Of a stretch of 64,000 bases of DNA, positions 30,581 through 44,276 are shown in pieces. The position numbers were made by a program, and so were the translations under genes. Where the stretch lies: positions 1 through 64,000 of the forward strand of contig NZ_JAKRRW010000025.1 of the NCBI RefSeq assembly GCF_026191635.1, read 5' to 3'. The stretch's first letter is position 1; every line of letters starts with the position of its first letter. Under the pieces are notes generated by a model, which worked only from the letters and a program-made list of their open reading frames with translations, was not told the DNA's origin and searched no databases. This DNA is from Photobacterium obscurum. GTDB taxonomy: Bacteria > Pseudomonadota > Gammaproteobacteria > Enterobacterales > Vibrionaceae.

Positions 30581-30931
30581 TCAGCTCGACTGCTCGACAT
30601 AACAACGCATCAGGCCGATATGGTGAGTGAGCAACGCCGTTCTTGTCGGCTCAGGGACTCTGGAAAAAAGCGCTAGCAACTGAGAAAAATCATAGTTTTG
30701 CTCTACTGGCGGGGAGACTGTTTCCTCATAAATAAACCAGGTCAGTGGTCGCCCGGTGATCTCCGCAATCTTCATCAAGGTGGTTACCCGCGGCTCAGTT
30801 TTTCCGGACTCCAAGTCCAGGTAGGTCTGTCTCGCGACATCGAGGCACTTTGCCATGGCAACCTGCGAAATATCTTTCCACTCTCTGGCCTCTCGAATCC
30901 TAGCCGCTATTTGTGGTTTTAAGGTTTCCAT
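30581..30931 (-). CDS. XRE-family regulator, paralogue A
   Basis: 116 residues from METLKPQ. A Cro/C1-type helix-turn-helix covers about 5-62 (IAARIREAREWKDISQVAMA, VARQTYLDLESGKTEPRV), followed by EITGRPLTWFIYEE and a helical tail with LLALFSRVPEPTRTALL. It is clearly homologous over its full length to the gene at 31178-31555. The preceding ribosome binding site is weak (GTGAG), and an upstream start giving 19 more residues cannot be excluded. Target unknown; autoregulation is a common pattern for such proteins. Does not match a family I can name beyond HTH_XRE. Confidence 0.8.
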   Translation of the reverse strand: METLKPQIAARIREAREWKDISQVAMAKCLDVARQTYLDLESGKTEPRVTTLMKIAEITGRPLTWFIYEETVSPPVEQNYDFSQLLALFSRVPEPTRTALLTHHIGLMRCYVEQSS

Positions 30932-31177
30932 CTCACACCATCTGCTGTTCACCATCGATGGCCACTCTCGCCCTGAGATATCAATCACTTGAAATTAAGG
31001 CTCAAATCGCCGGAGAATAATAAATTATCCAGCAGAATCGTATCAGTTCACGGCATACAAAGTGAAAACGTGATACCACACAATTAATGTAAGGCAAAGC
31101 AGGCATATAAAATTATCACTGTAAGCAATTGCATACAGCAATAACACAGTACCTAGGTGCTTAACGATGCACTGTTA

Positions 31178-31555
31178 TTATTTATCTTTCTGCGTCAGTG
31201 CTCGGGTATATTCGGCCATAAAACCTGCCAGGTTAATACTTTGCTGCAAGATCACATTTCTGGCCGAGTGGGGAAGACGGCTGAAATACTGCAGCAGGCG
31301 GTCAATTTCCTCTTTGTATTCACTTTCCAGGATCTCTATTCCTTCATCGCCATAGACAAACCAAGTCAGCGGACGCTCGGTAATTTCCGAGATCTCAGAT
31401 AATAGCCGTACTTTGGGTTCTGTTTTCCCCGTCTCCAAATCCAGATAAGTCTGCCGCGCTACCTGCAACTGCTGCGCCATGTGAACCTGAGTAAGCCCTT
31501 TCCACTCACGTGCTTCCTTGATACGTGCAGCGATTTTCGCTTTGGGATCCGTCAT
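31178..31555 (-). CDS. XRE-family regulator, paralogue B
   Basis: 125 residues. Same layout as paralogue A downstream: helix-turn-helix (IAARIKEAREWKGLTQVHMA, VARQTYLDLETGKTEPKV), the shared EITERPLTWFVYGD, and a tail LLQYFSRLPHSARNVILQQS. Over the first 65 residues the two proteins agree at most positions. GGAGG lies before the ATG. About 250 bp separate the two genes, enough for separate promoters, so they may form a cross-regulating pair. Function unknown. Confidence 0.83.
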   Translation of the reverse strand: MTDPKAKIAARIKEAREWKGLTQVHMAQQLQVARQTYLDLETGKTEPKVRLLSEISEITERPLTWFVYGDEGIEILESEYKEEIDRLLQYFSRLPHSARNVILQQSINLAGFMAEYTRALTQKDK

Positions 31556-31796
31556 GTCTAACCTCCAATACAGATTTAAATGAAGACTGCCTAACTTTCA
31601 ATCCTAGAGTTGCACAACATAAGCCAACTTTGCCACTCAACATACGCACACTAAAAATCAAAGACTTAACTATGATGCAATGCACGCCGTTTTTATTTTG
31701 AGTTGCAGTTCGTTACGATCCTGACTTGTTTTCCTATTTCGCAATAAGTTCGTCACTAATGTCTAGAGAGTAGACTCTCTGATGCTCTAAAACGAC

Positions 31797-31822
31797 AAAA
31801 GGCGCCTGAGTAGGCGCCTTTT
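31797..31822 (-). terminator. Terminator after glmS
   Basis: Perfect 10-bp stem AAAAGGCGCC / GGCGCCTTTT around a 6-base loop, 31 bp beyond the glmS stop codon on the minus strand. Confidence 0.88.
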
Positions 31823-31852
31823 CTCATTTTTGAGACAAGTCAGATGACGACT

Positions 31853-33688
31853 TTATTCAACCGTAACAGCTTTCGCTAGGTTACGCGGCTGATCCACGTC
31901 GGTTCCTTTAATCAAGGCAACATGGTAAGACAGCAGCTGCATTGGTACGGTGTAGAAAATCGGAGCAATAATGTCATCAACACGCGGCATAGTGATGATC
32001 TTCATTCCCTCGCACGCTTCAAAGCCAGCTTCGCTATCAGCAAAGACATACAGCAGGCCACCACGGGCACGAACTTCCTCGATATTTGACTTCAGCTTCT
32101 CAAGCAGATCATTGGTCGGGGCTACCACGATAACCGGCATATCGGCATCAATCAGCGCCAGCGGACCATGTTTCAGCTCACCCGCTGCATAAGCTTCGGC
32201 ATGAATGTACGAGATTTCTTTCAGTTTCAGCGAGGCTTCCACCGCAATCGGGTAGAACTCGCCTCGGCCAAGGAACAATGCATGGTGCTTGTCGGCAAAG
32301 TCTTCAGCCAGCTGCTCAATCGGCTTGTCGAATGCCAGTGCTTTTTCCACTTGTGTCGGTAGCTGATGCAGAGAATCTACAATCTCTTTCTCTTTTGCCG
32401 CATCAATCAGACCTTTTTCCTTGCCCAGAGCCGTTACGAACATTAGCAGGGTAACTAGCTGAGTGGTAAAGGCTTTAGTTGATGCCACACCAATTTCGGT
32501 ACCGGCACGGGTCATGAAGGCCAAATCTGATTCACGGACCAGGGACGAGCCTGCAACGTTACAGATTGTCATTGCTGACATGTAGCCTTTTTCTTTTGCC
32601 AGGCGCAGTGCCGCCAGAGTATCAGCTGTTTCACCCGACTGGGAAAGGGTGATCAGCAGGCTATTTGGGCGAGTGACAAACTTACGGTAACGGAACTCAG
32701 AAGCAATCTCGACGTCACAGCTCACACCAGCCATAGCCTCGAACCAGTAACGTGCCACCATACCGGCATTGTAAGACGTACCACAGGCAACAATCTGCAC
32801 GTGCTCGACGTTTTCCAGAATATCCGTCGTGCCATTACCAATGCTTTCCACGACAACAGAGTCGCTGCTGATACGGCCTTCCATCGTATTGATCAGCGCG
32901 CTAGGCTGCTCGTAAATCTCTTTTTGCATGTAGTGGCGGTACTGACCCTTATCAGCCGCATCTTGCTGCAGGTTCGACTCGTGGACTTCACGAGTAACCG
33001 GCTGGCCATCGATATCGAAGACATTCACTTCACGGCGGGTGATTTCAGCTACATCGCCTTCTTCAAGGAACATAAAGCGACGGGTTACATTCAGCAGGGC
33101 TAGCTGATCAGAAGCTAAGAAGTTCTCGCCGACACCCAGTCCAATGACCAACGGGCTGCCAGAGCGCGCCACAACCACACGCTCAGGATCACGGCGATCC
33201 ATCACAACGGTACCGTAGGCACCTTCCAGCTGGGCTGCTGTTTTTTGAACCGCTTCCAGCAAAGTTGCCGATGTGCGTAGTTCCCACTCCACCAAGTGAG
33301 CAATCACTTCGGTGTCAGTTTGCGAGACAAATGCATAGCCACGTTCAATCAGCAGCTCACGCAATTCTTCATGGTTTTCGATAATGCCGTTGTGTACCAG
33401 TGCAATATTGTCACCAGACATATGCGGGTGGGCATTAGCTTCAGACGGCTCGCCATGCGTCGCCCAGCGTGTATGCGCAATACCGGTACCGCCCGTGATC
33501 GGTGAGCAGTCCACAGCATCGGCCAACTCTTGGACCTTACCCAAACGACGTACGCGCTTCAGGTTGCTGTTGCTATCAATGACCGCCACACCGGCAGAGT
33601 CATAACCACGGTACTCAAGACGGCGTAGCCCTTCCACTAAGATTTCAGCGACATCACGCTGCGCTACCGCACCAACAATTCCACACAT
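31853..33688 (-). CDS. glmS: Glucosamine-6-phosphate synthase
   Basis: Glutamine:fructose-6-phosphate aminotransferase, first step to UDP-GlcNAc. 611 residues. The catalytic cysteine is Cys2 in [12 protein letters not shown]; the glutaminase domain (1-240) has [18 protein letters not shown] and [11 protein letters not shown]; two SIS sugar-isomerase domains follow ([34 protein letters not shown]); the C terminus ends [12 protein letters not shown] as expected. A DeoR regulator lies just upstream, then glmU. No GlmS ribozyme is expected in this group, and none was seen. Confidence 0.98.
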   Translation of the reverse strand: MCGIVGAVAQRDVAEILVEGLRRLEYRGYDSAGVAVIDSNSNLKRVRRLGKVQELADAVDCSPITGGTGIAHTRWATHGEPSEANAHPHMSGDNIALVHNGIIENHEELRELLIERGYAFVSQTDTEVIAHLVEWELRTSATLLEAVQKTAAQLEGAYGTVVMDRRDPERVVVARSGSPLVIGLGVGENFLASDQLALLNVTRRFMFLEEGDVAEITRREVNVFDIDGQPVTREVHESNLQQDAADKGQYRHYMQKEIYEQPSALINTMEGRISSDSVVVESIGNGTTDILENVEHVQIVACGTSYNAGMVARYWFEAMAGVSCDVEIASEFRYRKFVTRPNSLLITLSQSGETADTLAALRLAKEKGYMSAMTICNVAGSSLVRESDLAFMTRAGTEIGVASTKAFTTQLVTLLMFVTALGKEKGLIDAAKEKEIVDSLHQLPTQVEKALAFDKPIEQLAEDFADKHHALFLGRGEFYPIAVEASLKLKEISYIHAEAYAAGELKHGPLALIDADMPVIVVAPTNDLLEKLKSNIEEVRARGGLLYVFADSEAGFEACEGMKIITMPRVDDIIAPIFYTVPMQLLSYHVALIKGTDVDQPRNLAKAVTVE

Positions 33689-33709
33689 ATTCGTATCTCT
33701 CCAAAAGTT

Positions 33710-34477
33710 TTATTCTGATGCCGTACAGATCACCTGTACGCCATGCTGTTCAATCTGTTGCTTTGCTTCGTCACTCAAGCCATCGTCGGTGATTAGGGTG
33801 CTGATATTGCTCCATGGCAGCTCGAGGTTAGGGATCTTGCGCCCCACCTTGCTCGACTCAACCATCACTACCACCTCACGAGAGACCTCGGCCATCACTC
33901 GGCTCAGTCCAATCAGTTCGTTGAACGTCGTTGTACCACGTGCAATATCGATGCCGTCGGCACCGATGAATAACTGGTCGAAGTCATACGAGCGCAGCAC
34001 CGATTCGGCCACCTGGCCCTGGAACGCTTCCGAGTGCGGATCCCAGGTACCGCCCGTCATCAACAAGGTTGGTTCGTCTTCCAGTTCATTCAGCGCATTG
34101 GCGACACTCAGCGAGTTGGTCATCACTATCAGCCCTTGCTTGCCCCCCAGCAGACCAATCAGGCTGGCGGTAGTACTGCCGCTGTCGATAATGATCCGAT
34201 TATGGTCACGGATCCGTGCCGCAGCCGCTTTGGCAATTGCTAACTTACGAACCGAAACATTTTCTTCCACCTCACTGACCATTTCAGACGGCATCGCAAT
34301 CGCCCCGCCGTAACGGCGTAGCAATAAACCATTTTTTTCCAAGGCTGCGAGATCTTTGCGAATGGTCACTTCGGAGGTGGTAAAAAACTTAGCCAGCTGA
34401 TCAACGCTGACTTCGCCCTTGTCATTGACCATCGAGACAATGGTATGACGGCGCTGCTGGGTATTTCGCTTCGACAT
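33710..34477 (-). CDS. DeoR-family transcriptional regulator
   Basis: 255 residues: N-terminal DeoR winged helix (about 6-60, RRHTIVSMVNDKGEVSVDQL, then TSEVTIRKDLAALEKNGLLL and RRYGGA) and a C-terminal sugar-phosphate sensor domain (DSGSTTASLIGLL, TNSLSVANAL, GADGID). Most similar in style to AgaR/GlpR-type regulators of sugar phosphates. It sits between glmU and glmS on the same strand, 21 bp before glmS, so control of glmS by an amino-sugar phosphate is plausible but is inference. Confidence 0.9.
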   Translation of the reverse strand: MSKRNTQQRRHTIVSMVNDKGEVSVDQLAKFFTTSEVTIRKDLAALEKNGLLLRRYGGAIAMPSEMVSEVEENVSVRKLAIAKAAAARIRDHNRIIIDSGSTTASLIGLLGGKQGLIVMTNSLSVANALNELEDEPTLLMTGGTWDPHSEAFQGQVAESVLRSYDFDQLFIGADGIDIARGTTTFNELIGLSRVMAEVSREVVVMVESSKVGRKIPNLELPWSNISTLITDDGLSDEAKQQIEQHGVQVICTASE

Positions 34478-34610
34478 GAGTTACGAACTGATACTGTAAA
34501 GTTTCGATTTGAAAGAAATGGTAGCAGATCAAAACTTTCTTGATCAAGATTGTGCAATTAATTTTTTATAAAAAAGAAGGCTGGTTGCTGATACAAAAGT
34601 GTCCGGATCA

Positions 34611-34638
34611 AAAAAGGCAGGGGAGAGCCCCTGCCTTT
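34611..34638 (-). terminator. Terminator after glmU
   Basis: Perfect 11-bp stem AAAGGCAGGGG / CCCCTGCCTTT with a 4-base loop and a T-run on the minus strand. It separates glmU from the DeoR-glmS unit. Confidence 0.9.
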
Positions 34639-34659
34639 GCATATCATTCGACGCGACGG

Positions 34660-36021
34660 TTATTTTTTCTTAACCGGACGCTTCCAGCCTTTGATAGTAC
34701 GGGCTGGAGCGCGAGTGATAACTAACTCACCCTCGCCAATATCACGGTTGATGGTTGCACCGGCACCGATAGTCGCCCCTTTTGCCACCTTGACCGGAGC
34801 AATCAGCTGGGTATCTGAGCCAATAAACACATCGTCTTCAATTTCAGTCTTGAACTTATTGGCACCGTCGTAGTTGCAGGTAATCGTTCCGGCACCGATA
34901 TTCACGCGATCGCCAATTTCGGCATCACCCAGGTAAGTCAGGTGGTTAGCTTTTGAGCCTTTACCCAGACGCGCCTTCTTCATTTCTACGAAGTTGCCGA
35001 CATGCGAATCGCCCACCAGCTCTGCGCCAGGACGCAGACGGGTAAACGGACCCACAGTACAATCTTCACCGACCGTCGCGCCTTCAATCACGCTGTACGG
35101 ACGAATGACACTGTTGTCGTCGATTTCACAGTCTTTCAGCACCGAACCCGCCCCAATCACGACGTTGTCGCCCAGTGACACACACCCTTCAATGATCACA
35201 TTAACATCGATCTCAACGTCTGTGCCGCACTGCAGCTCGCCACGAAGGTCAAAGCGCGCCGGATCGCGCAGCATGACACCTTGCTCCAGCAGACGCTCGG
35301 CCTGCATCGTCTGGAAGGCACGCTCAAGTTTCGCCAGCTGAATGCGGTTATTCACGCCTTCAACTTCAATGGCTTTAACCGGATGTACCGCTTCAACAGC
35401 ACGGCCTTCGTTATGAGCAATCTCGATAATATCCGTCAGGTAGTATTCACCCTGCGCATTATCATTTTTCAGGGATGCTAACCAGCGCTTCAGATCACCA
35501 CCATTGGCGACCATTACCCCGGTATTGATTTCTTTGATCAGCTTCTGCTCTTCCGTCGCATCTTTCTGCTCGACAATCGCTACCACCGGGCCGTTGCGGC
35601 GCACAATGCGGCCATAGCCCGTCGGATCGTCCAATACGACGGTCAGCAGGGCAATACCGCCCTCTGGCTGGGCATCAAGAAGGTTAGTTAGGGTATCAGC
35701 GCTGATCAGCGGCACATCGCCATATAGAATCAATACTTTTTCATCATCAGCCAGATCCGGGCAGGCCTGGTTAACCGCATGGCCGGTACCCAGCTGCTCT
35801 GCCTGCAACACCCAGTTGACCTGCTCATCACTCAGCACAGCTTTCATCTGGTCGCCACCGTGGCCATATACCAGATGAATATTGCTTGCGCCCACACCGC
35901 CACAGGTATCAATCACATGCTTGACCATCGGCTTGCCGGCCAGCGTATGGAGCACCTTGGGTAGGTTAGAGTACATACGGGTTCCTTTGCCCGCCGCCAG
36001 AATCACAGCACTAAAGCTCAT
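34660..36021 (-). CDS. glmU: Bifunctional GlmU uridyltransferase/acetyltransferase
   Basis: Makes GlcNAc-1-P and then UDP-GlcNAc for peptidoglycan and LPS. 453 residues: N-terminal pyrophosphorylase domain (1-228) with [18 protein letters not shown] and YGDVPLI; C-terminal left-handed beta-helix acetyltransferase (about 250-453) with hexapeptide repeats such as [35 protein letters not shown] and [13 protein letters not shown]. Ends in a basic tail. AAGGA precedes the ATG. Confidence 0.98.
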   Translation of the reverse strand: MSFSAVILAAGKGTRMYSNLPKVLHTLAGKPMVKHVIDTCGGVGASNIHLVYGHGGDQMKAVLSDEQVNWVLQAEQLGTGHAVNQACPDLADDEKVLILYGDVPLISADTLTNLLDAQPEGGIALLTVVLDDPTGYGRIVRRNGPVVAIVEQKDATEEQKLIKEINTGVMVANGGDLKRWLASLKNDNAQGEYYLTDIIEIAHNEGRAVEAVHPVKAIEVEGVNNRIQLAKLERAFQTMQAERLLEQGVMLRDPARFDLRGELQCGTDVEIDVNVIIEGCVSLGDNVVIGAGSVLKDCEIDDNSVIRPYSVIEGATVGEDCTVGPFTRLRPGAELVGDSHVGNFVEMKKARLGKGSKANHLTYLGDAEIGDRVNIGAGTITCNYDGANKFKTEIEDDVFIGSDTQLIAPVKVAKGATIGAGATINRDIGEGELVITRAPARTIKGWKRPVKKK

Positions 36022-36067
36022 GATGGATTATCCTTCTTGATGCATATATAAAAATTCAACTGCCAGC

Positions 36068-36096
36068 ATTGTATCGGTTCAGCACTGAAGGTTTAA
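36068..36096 (-). promoter_or_regulatory. Candidate glmU promoter
   Basis: On the minus strand: TTAAAC, a 17-base spacer, TACAAT, with the -10 about 47 bp before the glmU ATG. Sequence prediction only. Confidence 0.45.
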
Positions 36097-36226
36097 GGGA
36101 AATAGATTATTTTTTGCGAGTAATAACGCCATTTCACAACGCCGGGCTTATGCCCAATCGCATAACTTTCCCCATCTCCCGCCCGAGAAACCATTCATAC
36201 AGTCAATCAATTGTAGTTGGGTATAA

Positions 36227-36254
36227 AAAAAGCGACCCTAGGGTCGCTTTTTTG
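36227..36254 (-). terminator. Terminator of the atp operon
   Basis: Stem AAAAAAGCGACC / GGTCGCTTTTTT around CTAG with a T-run, 15 bp beyond the atpC stop codon. Confidence 0.93.
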
Positions 36255-36268
36255 CGTCATGCGCCTGA

Positions 36269-36691
36269 TTAACGCGCTTTTTTCGTCAGCTCGATAACAC
36301 GTAGCTGAGCGATCGCTTTAGCCAGGTCACTGGCCGCTTGAGCAAAGTCGATATCGCCATGCTGGTTGTGGATATTCTCCTCAGCCTGACGTTTCGCTTC
36401 TTCCGCCTTAGCTGCATCCAAATCTTCACCACGGATCGCGGTGTCAGCCAGAACCGTAACGGAACTTGGCTGAACTTCCAGCATACCGCCAGAAAGATAG
36501 ATAACTTCTTCCTCGCCATGCTGCTTAATGATTCGGATCATACCCGGCGTAATAGCGGTCAGCAGCGGTGTGTGTCCTGCGTGAATACCCAGTTCACCTT
36601 CGCTACCGGTCACCTGAACGTTCTCAGCACGACCAGAGAACAGTTTTTTCTCTGCGCTTACTACGTCTAGATGGAAGGTTATCGCTGCCAT
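36269..36691 (-). CDS. atpC: ATP synthase epsilon subunit
   Basis: Central-stalk subunit of F1, regulates ATP hydrolysis. 140 residues: N-terminal beta-sandwich ([36 protein letters not shown]) and a C-terminal helical hairpin ([20 protein letters not shown]). Last gene of the operon, 17 bp after atpD. Confidence 0.97.
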   Translation of the reverse strand: MAAITFHLDVVSAEKKLFSGRAENVQVTGSEGELGIHAGHTPLLTAITPGMIRIIKQHGEEEVIYLSGGMLEVQPSSVTVLADTAIRGEDLDAAKAEEAKRQAEENIHNQHGDIDFAQAASDLAKAIAQLRVIELTKKAR

Positions 36692-36708
36692 GTCGCCTCC
36701 TACTCAGC

Positions 36709-39014
<2,306 letters not shown>

Positions 39015-39058
39015 CGTTACTCTCCGTTAGTAGGTGATCGCAAGCGATCACCAACCAA

Positions 39059-40600
39059 TTACCAAGTCTGGGTCGCTTTGAAATCTTCAACCAGTTTCAC
39101 AAACTGGGCTTCGATTTCATCGTTCCAAGCACCCGTTTCATCTACCTGAGATACAAGCTCTGCATAGTGAGCTTTGGCATATGAAAGCAACGCAGCTTCG
39201 AAGTCAGCGAGCTTAGTTAGCTCAACATCGTTCAAGTAGCCTTTTTCCGCAGCAAAGATAACAAGCGCTTGCTCGAAGACAGACATTGGCGCGTACTGCT
39301 TCTGCTTCATCAGCTCTGTTACTTTCTGACCGTGGTCAAGCTGCTTCTTGGTTGCTTCATCAAGGTCAGACGAGAACTGGGCAAACGCCGCTAGTTCACG
39401 GTACTGTGCCAGTGCAGTACGAATACCACCAGACAACTTCTTGATGATCTTAGTCTGCGCAGAACCACCTACACGCGATACAGAGATACCTGGGTCAACG
39501 GCTGGACGAATACCGGCGTTGAACAGCTCTGTCTGCAGGAAGATCTGACCATCAGTGATCGAGATAACGTTAGTCGGTACGAATGCAGATACGTCACCAG
39601 CCTGCGTTTCGATAATCGGAAGCGCAGTTAGAGAACCAGTTCGACCTTTCACTTCACCGTTAGTGAATTTTTCTACGTAGTTTTCGTTAACACGAGCTGC
39701 ACGCTCTAGTAGACGAGAGTGAAGGTAGAAAACATCACCAGGGAATGCTTCACGGCCAGGTGGACGCTTAAGCAGTAGTGAGATCTGACGGTAAGCAACA
39801 GCCTGCTTAGACAGGTCATCGTATACGATCAGGGCATCTTCACCGCGGTCACGGAAGTATTCACCCATTGCACAACCTGCGTATGGCGCAAGGTATTGCA
39901 GAGCTGCCGCTTCAGAAGCTGATGCAACAACCACAATCGTGTTTGACAGTGCACCATGCTCTTCCAGTTTGCGAACTACGTTAGCGATAGTTGACGCTTT
40001 CTGGCCGATAGCAACATAAACAGAGTAAATACCAGAGTTTTTCTGGTTAATGATCGCATCAATCGCCATCGCTGTTTTACCAGTCTGACGGTCACCGATA
40101 ACTAGCTCACGCTGGCCACGGCCGATTGGGATCATTGAGTCAACTGATTTATAACCAGTCTGTACTGGCTGATCAACGGACTTACGATCGATAACGCCAG
40201 GTGCAATGACTTCTACCGGAGAGAATGTCTCCGTTTCAATTGGACCTTTACCATCGATAGGCTCACCTAGCGTGTTTACAACACGGCCAAGTAGAGCAGG
40301 GCCTACTGGTACTTCAAGAATACGACCAGTACCCGTTACTTTCATGCCTTCCTGTAGGTCAGCATATGGGCCCATTACAACCGCACCTACCGAGTCACGC
40401 TCAAGGTTAAGTGCTAGTGCAAAACGGCCACCAGGTAATTCAATCATTTCACCTTGCATTACGTCTGCAAGGCCATGGATACGAATGATACCGTCACTTA
40501 CCGAAATGATAGTACCTTCGTTACGCGCTTCACTTACAACGTTGAATTTTTCAATACGCTGCTTGATCAGTGCGCTAATTTCCGTGGAATTAAGTTGCAT
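39059..40600 (-). CDS. atpA: ATP synthase alpha subunit
   Basis: Non-catalytic nucleotide-binding F1 subunit. 513 residues from MQLNSTEIS, the E. coli start; GGGGA lies nine bases upstream, and five extra codons at the annotated open frame are not needed. Walker [17 protein letters not shown] at about 169-184; signature region [14 protein letters not shown] with the arginine finger. Length matches the family exactly. Confidence 0.98.
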   Translation of the reverse strand: MQLNSTEISALIKQRIEKFNVVSEARNEGTIISVSDGIIRIHGLADVMQGEMIELPGGRFALALNLERDSVGAVVMGPYADLQEGMKVTGTGRILEVPVGPALLGRVVNTLGEPIDGKGPIETETFSPVEVIAPGVIDRKSVDQPVQTGYKSVDSMIPIGRGQRELVIGDRQTGKTAMAIDAIINQKNSGIYSVYVAIGQKASTIANVVRKLEEHGALSNTIVVVASASEAAALQYLAPYAGCAMGEYFRDRGEDALIVYDDLSKQAVAYRQISLLLKRPPGREAFPGDVFYLHSRLLERAARVNENYVEKFTNGEVKGRTGSLTALPIIETQAGDVSAFVPTNVISITDGQIFLQTELFNAGIRPAVDPGISVSRVGGSAQTKIIKKLSGGIRTALAQYRELAAFAQFSSDLDEATKKQLDHGQKVTELMKQKQYAPMSVFEQALVIFAAEKGYLNDVELTKLADFEAALLSYAKAHYAELVSQVDETGAWNDEIEAQFVKLVEDFKATQTW

Positions 40601-40616
40601 GCTCCAATTCCCCAAA

Positions 40617-41150
40617 TCAAGACTGCAAAGTATCGCTCAGGCGGTTTAGTTTTCCGCGTACTGAGTTATCGATGACTAAGTCTCCAGCTCTAATCACAAC
40701 CCCGGCAATCAGGGTCTCGTCTACACTGCAATTCAGCTTAACCTTACGTTCCAGACGCTCTTCCAGTTTCGCGCTGATCGCGGCAAGTTGGCTATCGTCC
40801 AGGGCAACCGCGGAGGTTACTTCTGCATCGATAGTCTTTTCATGTTCATTTTTCAGGAACAGAAACTCGTCACAAACATCAGGTAGCGCTTTCAGGCGTC
40901 CGTTTTCAGCCATCACTTTAATTAAGTTCTGGCCGAATTCGTTGAGTTGCTCGCCGCATACCGAAATAAAAATTTCAGTTAGCTTTTCAGCAGCATAACC
41001 ACTGTCCAAGACATCTTGGATAGTATCGTTATTGGCTACCTCAGCAGTAAAGGTGAGCATTTCAGCCCATTGGGCCAGCTCACCTTTCTCAACCGCAAAA
41101 TCAAAGGCTGCTTTAGCGTAGGGGCGTGCGATAGTAGTCATATCAGACAT
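40617..41150 (-). CDS. atpH: ATP synthase delta subunit
   Basis: Links F1 to the peripheral stalk. 177 residues: N-terminal helical domain ([20 protein letters not shown], typical) and the C-terminal signature [20 protein letters not shown]. Sixteen base pairs separate it from both neighbours atpF and atpA. Confidence 0.97.
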   Translation of the reverse strand: MSDMTTIARPYAKAAFDFAVEKGELAQWAEMLTFTAEVANNDTIQDVLDSGYAAEKLTEIFISVCGEQLNEFGQNLIKVMAENGRLKALPDVCDEFLFLKNEHEKTIDAEVTSAVALDDSQLAAISAKLEERLERKVKLNCSVDETLIAGVVIRAGDLVIDNSVRGKLNRLSDTLQS

Positions 41151-41166
41151 GTGCTTGCCCCTTTAA

Positions 41167-41637
41167 TTACAGTTCTGCAGTGACTTTGTTAAGAAGATCA
41201 GCATGAGCATCTTTATCGATAGAACGCTCAATGATTTTCTCAGCACCAATCACAGCTAGAGTTGCAACTTGTTTACGTAGATCATCACGTGCGCGGTTAC
41301 GTTCTGCTTCGATCTCAGCAAGACCTTGAGCCAGAATTTTGTCACGCTCAGCAAGGGCTTCCACCTTTGCTTCGTCGATGATCTGAGCTTTGCGTTTATT
41401 TGCTTGCTCAATAAGATCAGTTGCAGTGTGTTTCGCTTCTTTTAGTTGCTCAGAAGCATTTGCCTGCGCTAGGTTCAGGTCTTTGGTAGCGCGATCAGCG
41501 GCTGCCAAACCGTCAGCAATTTTCTTCTGACGTTCTTCAATCGCTTCCATAATTGGTGGCCATACATACTTCATGCAGAACACCACGAATAGGAAAAAGG
41601 CGATTGCCTGACCCAGCAAAGTTGCATTCATATTCAC
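41167..41637 (-). CDS. atpF: ATP synthase b subunit
   Basis: Peripheral stalk subunit. 156 residues: one N-terminal membrane helix ([20 protein letters not shown]) followed by a long charged helix (residues 30-150) that dimerises as a coiled coil. Length equals E. coli AtpF. Confidence 0.97.
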   Translation of the reverse strand: MNMNATLLGQAIAFFLFVVFCMKYVWPPIMEAIEERQKKIADGLAAADRATKDLNLAQANASEQLKEAKHTATDLIEQANKRKAQIIDEAKVEALAERDKILAQGLAEIEAERNRARDDLRKQVATLAVIGAEKIIERSIDKDAHADLLNKVTAEL

Positions 41638-41686
41638 AACGCATCTCCTTAAAAAGGGTTGCTATGGGTCCGTTCGTTTATTTTTA

Positions 41687-41989
<303 letters not shown>

Positions 41990-42008
41990 TTAAAATTTAC
42001 AAAAATCG

Positions 42009-42800
<792 letters not shown>

Positions 42801-42805
42801 TCATC

Positions 42806-43195
42806 CTATTTGTTGTTGTTAATGAATAAAACCGGCCCAAAGATATTAATACCGAGAACCAGCAAATAGGTCAGTTTGAGGGGAACAAGTTCCACCTCTA
42901 CATACAGGTAAACAATGGCAAATAAGATGACCGTGATGAGAATTTTCAGCACTTCCCCGCCATAGAATGACGCCATGATCAACCGGGCCTTACGGGCTCC
43001 GCTGAACAGGAAAGCGCACATAGCAAAGACAGCGTTGGCAATCACAAAAATGCCGCCACCGATTAATGCAGAGATTCCCCAGTCAATACTGACAGCAAAC
43101 ACTGCCAATAATGCCGTTGTTAAAACGACGCCAGATTGTAGCAACAGTAACCGCTTTGCCAATTGGCGTCCCGGTCTAACTAGCGCCGATACCAT
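42806..43195 (-). CDS. atpI: ATP synthase assembly protein AtpI
   Basis: Small membrane protein that assists c-ring assembly or Mg2+ supply; the role is debated. 129 residues, four hydrophobic segments (LLLLQSGVVLTTALLAVFAV, ALIGGGIFVIANAVFAMCAF and others). Start at MVSALVRPGRQ, supported by GAGGA eight bases upstream; a start 11 codons earlier is weaker. First gene of atpIBEFHAGDC. Confidence 0.92.
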   Translation of the reverse strand: MVSALVRPGRQLAKRLLLLQSGVVLTTALLAVFAVSIDWGISALIGGGIFVIANAVFAMCAFLFSGARKARLIMASFYGGEVLKILITVILFAIVYLYVEVELVPLKLTYLLVLGINIFGPVLFINNNK

Positions 43196-43253
43196 GTATT
43201 CGTTCCTCGAGTCCATTCCACTACACAAACGTCGTGCTGGGAAAACTGCGAAA

Positions 43254-43281
43254 ATTATACGGCGGATTAGATTGAATGCAA
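43254..43281 (-). promoter_or_regulatory. atp operon promoter
   Basis: On the minus strand: -35 TTGCAT (43276-43281), 16-base spacer, perfect -10 TATAAT (43254-43259), 59 bp before the atpI start. The -35 falls inside the perfect inverted repeat described separately. Confidence 0.75.
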
Positions 43282-43288
43282 TCTAATC
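43265..43288. promoter_or_regulatory. Perfect inverted repeat over the atp promoter
   Basis: GATTAGATTG, then AATG, then CAATCTAATC: two perfect 10-base arms with a 4-base centre. It covers the -35 and part of the spacer of the atp promoter, the position of an operator. On the transcript side it is upstream of the start, so it acts as DNA rather than RNA structure. I do not recognise the binding protein. Confidence 0.6.
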
Positions 43289-43373
43289 GCAGCAAAAAAA
43301 AGAGTAAGATTTTACAACACAATAACCTGATCACGTCATTGTAATTTTTGCAACATAACGCCTACGTTTTATG

Positions 43374-44267
43374 TCACATTTCATGCCCAAACATTGCAAT
43401 AAACTGCTTCAATTTGTGAGCTTCATCAAAGCTGATAACGATCTTTCCTTTACCGTTTTTCTGCTGGTTTATCGCCACCTGGGTGCCAAAGTGTTCACTT
43501 AGGTGATTTTCAGCCGCTTCCACGTTGGGATCGACAGCCTTTACCTTCGGCTCCACTTCGGGTGCCAATAATTTCTTCACTAACCTTTCGGCATCACGAA
43601 CCGTTAACATTTTCGCCACAATCGTTTGAGCCGCTTCTAGCTGCATTTCCGGGTCAAGTGGCAACAGGGCACGGGCATGACCCATTTCCAGCTGTTTTAG
43701 TTCAACCATTCGCTTAACCGGCGACTCTAATTGGTTCAGTCTCAGTAAGTTAGAGACAGCAGCCCGAGATTTTCCAACGGCTTCAGCGACCTGCTGATGG
43801 GTCAGTGAAAACTCGTTCTGTAGCCGCTCCAGTGCCTGCGCTTCCTCAATCGCGTTGAGATCTTCACGCTGGATATTCTCAATCAGTGCAATTGCCACGG
43901 TCGCGCGGTCGTCAACCGTCTTGATGATACAAGGCACTTTCTGAAGCCCAGCTTGACGGGATGCCCGCCAGCGCCGCTCTCCGGCAATAATTTCATACTG
44001 CTGTGGCGCAATTTCTCTTACCACGATAGGCTGGATTACGCCCTGGGCACGAATTGAATCTGTCAGCTCAGCCAAGGCTTCGTCCGACATATCTTTACGT
44101 GGCTGAAACTGACCAGCCTGCAGCTGCTGAACCGATAACTCCTGCAATCGGCCGTCTGCTGACAGTGACTGGGCCTGGTCGGCACTCTTTTGTTTTGCCT
44201 GTGCCACCGAGCTGGTAGCCAACAACGCATCAAGGCCCTTTCCCAGGCCTCGCTTATTCATGTTCAT
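43374..44267 (-). CDS. parB: Chromosome partitioning protein ParB
   Basis: CTP-dependent parS-binding clamp of the origin segregation system. 297 residues: ParB/Srx domain with GERRWRASRQAG (about 96-107, CTP-binding box), helix-turn-helix at about 150-180 (HQQVAEAVGKSRAAVSNLLR) and a C-terminal dimerisation domain. Cotranscribed with parA 9 bp upstream. A matching parS site is found at 62524-62539. Confidence 0.97.
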   Translation of the reverse strand: MNMNKRGLGKGLDALLATSSVAQAKQKSADQAQSLSADGRLQELSVQQLQAGQFQPRKDMSDEALAELTDSIRAQGVIQPIVVREIAPQQYEIIAGERRWRASRQAGLQKVPCIIKTVDDRATVAIALIENIQREDLNAIEEAQALERLQNEFSLTHQQVAEAVGKSRAAVSNLLRLNQLESPVKRMVELKQLEMGHARALLPLDPEMQLEAAQTIVAKMLTVRDAERLVKKLLAPEVEPKVKAVDPNVEAAENHLSEHFGTQVAINQQKNGKGKIVISFDEAHKLKQFIAMFGHEM

Positions 44268-44276
44268 TGTTTTCCC

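Noticed and set aside
31765-31780. Short inverted repeat AGAGAG/CTCTCT before the glmS terminator
   Set aside because: Six-base arms can arise by chance and there is no promoter context.
36201-36226. TTGTAGTTGGGTATA resembling one end of the TATACCC repeat
   Set aside because: Only one end is present, without an inverted partner nearby; too short to call a copy.
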